Shown: in pieces, positions 6,423 to 7,018 of the stretch
Layout: every line of letters starts with the position of its first letter
Numbering within the stretch: the first letter of the stretch is position 1
From: Synechococcaceae bacterium Bin_79_3
Lineage (GTDB): Bacteria > Cyanobacteriota > Cyanobacteriia > PCC-6307 > Cyanobiaceae
Direction: 5' to 3'
Length of the DNA stretch: 7,018 nucleotides
Assembly: GCA_009914645.1 (NCBI GenBank)
Contig: VFLB01000157.1
Location: forward strand, 1-7,018
The notes under the pieces: generated by a model
What the model saw: the letters and a program-made list of their open reading frames with translations, nothing else
Database searches by the model: none
What the model was told of the DNA's origin: nothing
Program-made: the position numbers and the translations under genes

Positions 6423-6899
6423 ATGGCCCCAAGTATTAAAGGTGTAGTGGTTGCTAACGCCGCTGGCAGCCCCCAAGATTTAGCTGATCAGGCCGGCGAG
6501 GTGCTCTTGCTTGTGAATGTGGCAAGCCGCTGCGGATTCACTAAGCAATATGCCGGCTTGCAAGCTTTACAAGAAAAATATGGCCCCCAAGGCTTCAAGG
6601 TGATCGGTTTCCCTTGCAATGATTTTGGCGCCCAAGAACCAGGCACCATCACCGAAATCCAGGATTTTTGTAGCACCACTTTTGGGGTGAATTTTGAACT
6701 ATTCGCCAAGGTGAGTGCCACTGCCGCTCCATTCGACACACTCACCAAAACAGAACCAGCCGGGGCGATCGCTTGGAATTTTGAAAAATTCTTAGTGGGC
6801 CGTGATGGCACTGTGATCGGCCGCTACAAAAGCGGCGTTACCCCAGAGGCCGCTGAACTCACCGGCGCCATTGAAACCGCCCTTAGCGCTGCCGCCTAA
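6423..6899 (+). CDS. gpx: Glutathione peroxidase family protein (Cys type, probably thioredoxin-dependent)
   Basis: This 158-residue thioredoxin-fold peroxidase reduces hydrogen peroxide and lipid hydroperoxides. NVASRCGFTKQY (32-43) supplies the peroxidatic Cys37 in place of selenocysteine; FPCNDFGAQEPG (63-74) supplies Gln71, and WNFEKFLVGRDG (118-129) supplies Trp118 and Asn119, completing the catalytic tetrad. Cys83 in the DFCSTTFGVNF segment sits where Cys-type enzymes that use thioredoxin carry the resolving cysteine, so thioredoxin rather than glutathione is the likely electron donor (inference from family knowledge). Cys65 is the further conserved cysteine. There is no signal peptide, so it should be cytoplasmic. 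Length is typical (about 155-165). No well-placed Shine-Dalgarno is seen. It is divergent from mgtE and its last 17 bases overlap a possible opposite-strand gene. Confidence 0.95.
   Translation: MAPSIKGVVVANAAGSPQDLADQAGEVLLLVNVASRCGFTKQYAGLQALQEKYGPQGFKVIGFPCNDFGAQEPGTITEIQDFCSTTFGVNFELFAKVSATAAPFDTLTKTEPAGAIAWNFEKFLVGRDGTVIGRYKSGVTPEAAELTGAIETALSAAA
6765..6772. repeat. HIP1 octamer GCGATCGC
   Basis: One copy of the cyanobacterial highly iterated palindrome lies within gpx. It is the only copy I found in 7 kb, in line with the sparse use of HIP1 in many picocyanobacteria compared with other cyanobacteria. Confidence 0.6.
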
Positions 6900-7018
6900 C
6901 ACGGGCGCTGAGGCTGTAGCCAGATGCTGCAGCCATAAGGCCTAGGCAAAGGCTTAAAAGCAACACTAAAAGGGCCTGCAGGTGCTGGCCCTGGTGTTGC
7001 AACAAGGCCATATCCAAC
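6883..7018 (-). CDS. C-terminal part of an unidentified small or membrane protein (partial, tentative)
   Basis: I do not recognise this product. The - strand frame ending in TAA at 6885-6883 is open to the window edge and gives 44 residues with a hydrophobic helix-like segment (ALLVLLLSLCLGLMAAASG) followed by a basic end (SARVRRQR), a pattern common at the C-terminus of membrane proteins. An internal ATG at 7011-7009 means it could also be a complete 42-residue small membrane protein. It would overlap the gpx end by 17 bases, convergently. A second - strand frame is also open across most of the stretch but has a less natural composition. A terminator-like hairpin inside it argues that the region might instead be untranslated, so the call is uncertain. 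Confidence 0.4.
   Translation of the reverse strand, partial: LDMALLQHQGQHLQALLVLLLSLCLGLMAAASGYSLSARVRRQR
6960..7000 (-). terminator. Two-part hairpin, possible - strand terminator
   Basis: GCAACAC (6960-6966) pairs with GTGTTGC (6994-7000), and AGGGCC (6971-6976) pairs with GGCCCT (6987-6992), giving a 7-bp and a 6-bp stem with a small internal loop. On the - strand it is followed by TTTTAAG, a short T run. It could end a - strand gene lying beyond the window edge, which would compete with the partial coding call over the same bases. Confidence 0.3.

Noticed and set aside
6018..6476. 152-codon - strand frame extending upstream of mgtE
   Set aside because: It runs out of frame through the mgtE N domain and across the gpx start; it shows no sensible protein features.
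1..7018. Mobile element, CRISPR array, tRNA/rRNA gene or defence system
   Set aside because: I saw no transposase or integrase motifs, terminal repeats, regularly spaced repeats, tRNA-like cloverleaf or defence domains; every gene is a housekeeping type.

Overview
The window looks like ordinary core chromosome from a picocyanobacterium of the Synechococcus/Cyanobium group. This rests on the RpoD-type group 2 sigma factor with the characteristic region 4 ending (VRNLERDGLAGLRR), the short cyanobacterial-style SSB, the long-form S-adenosylhomocysteine hydrolase, a Cys-type glutathione peroxidase, very tight gene packing and weak Shine-Dalgarno sequences. Genus assignment is inference from protein style, not from a database match.

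Layout, left to right. (1) Positions 1-362: ssb on the + strand, missing only its first few codons, convergent with dedA and separated from it by a strong hairpin terminator. (2) Positions 449-2569: ahcY followed by a DedA-family membrane protein gene on the - strand, 36 bp apart and probably one transcript. (3) Positions 2662-3905: tsaE and an EamA/DMT-family transporter gene on the + strand, divergent from ahcY and joined by a TAATG stop/start overlap. (4) Positions 3939-4913: a group 2 sigma factor on the - strand, convergent with the transporter gene; the junction is built from three copies of a 15-bp repeat. (5) Positions 4993-6372: mgtE, a magnesium channel, on the - strand upstream of the sigma gene, with a palindrome at its stop codon. 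(6) Positions 6423-6899: gpx on the + strand, divergent from mgtE across only 50 bp that hold a G/C hairpin reaching into the mgtE start codon. (7) Positions 6883-7018: the probable end of an unidentified - strand gene, or else only a terminator-like hairpin.

The genes are housekeeping functions: DNA single-strand binding and repair, recycling of the methylation by-product SAH, tRNA t6A modification, magnesium homeostasis, peroxide detoxification and transcription initiation. Nothing suggests a mobile element, prophage, CRISPR array, toxin-antitoxin pair or defence island. I found no convincing new multi-gene system. The points worth a second look are small-scale: the 15-bp triplication across two stop codons, start-proximal hairpins at mgtE and ahcY, and substitutions in the -35 recognition helix of the sigma factor.
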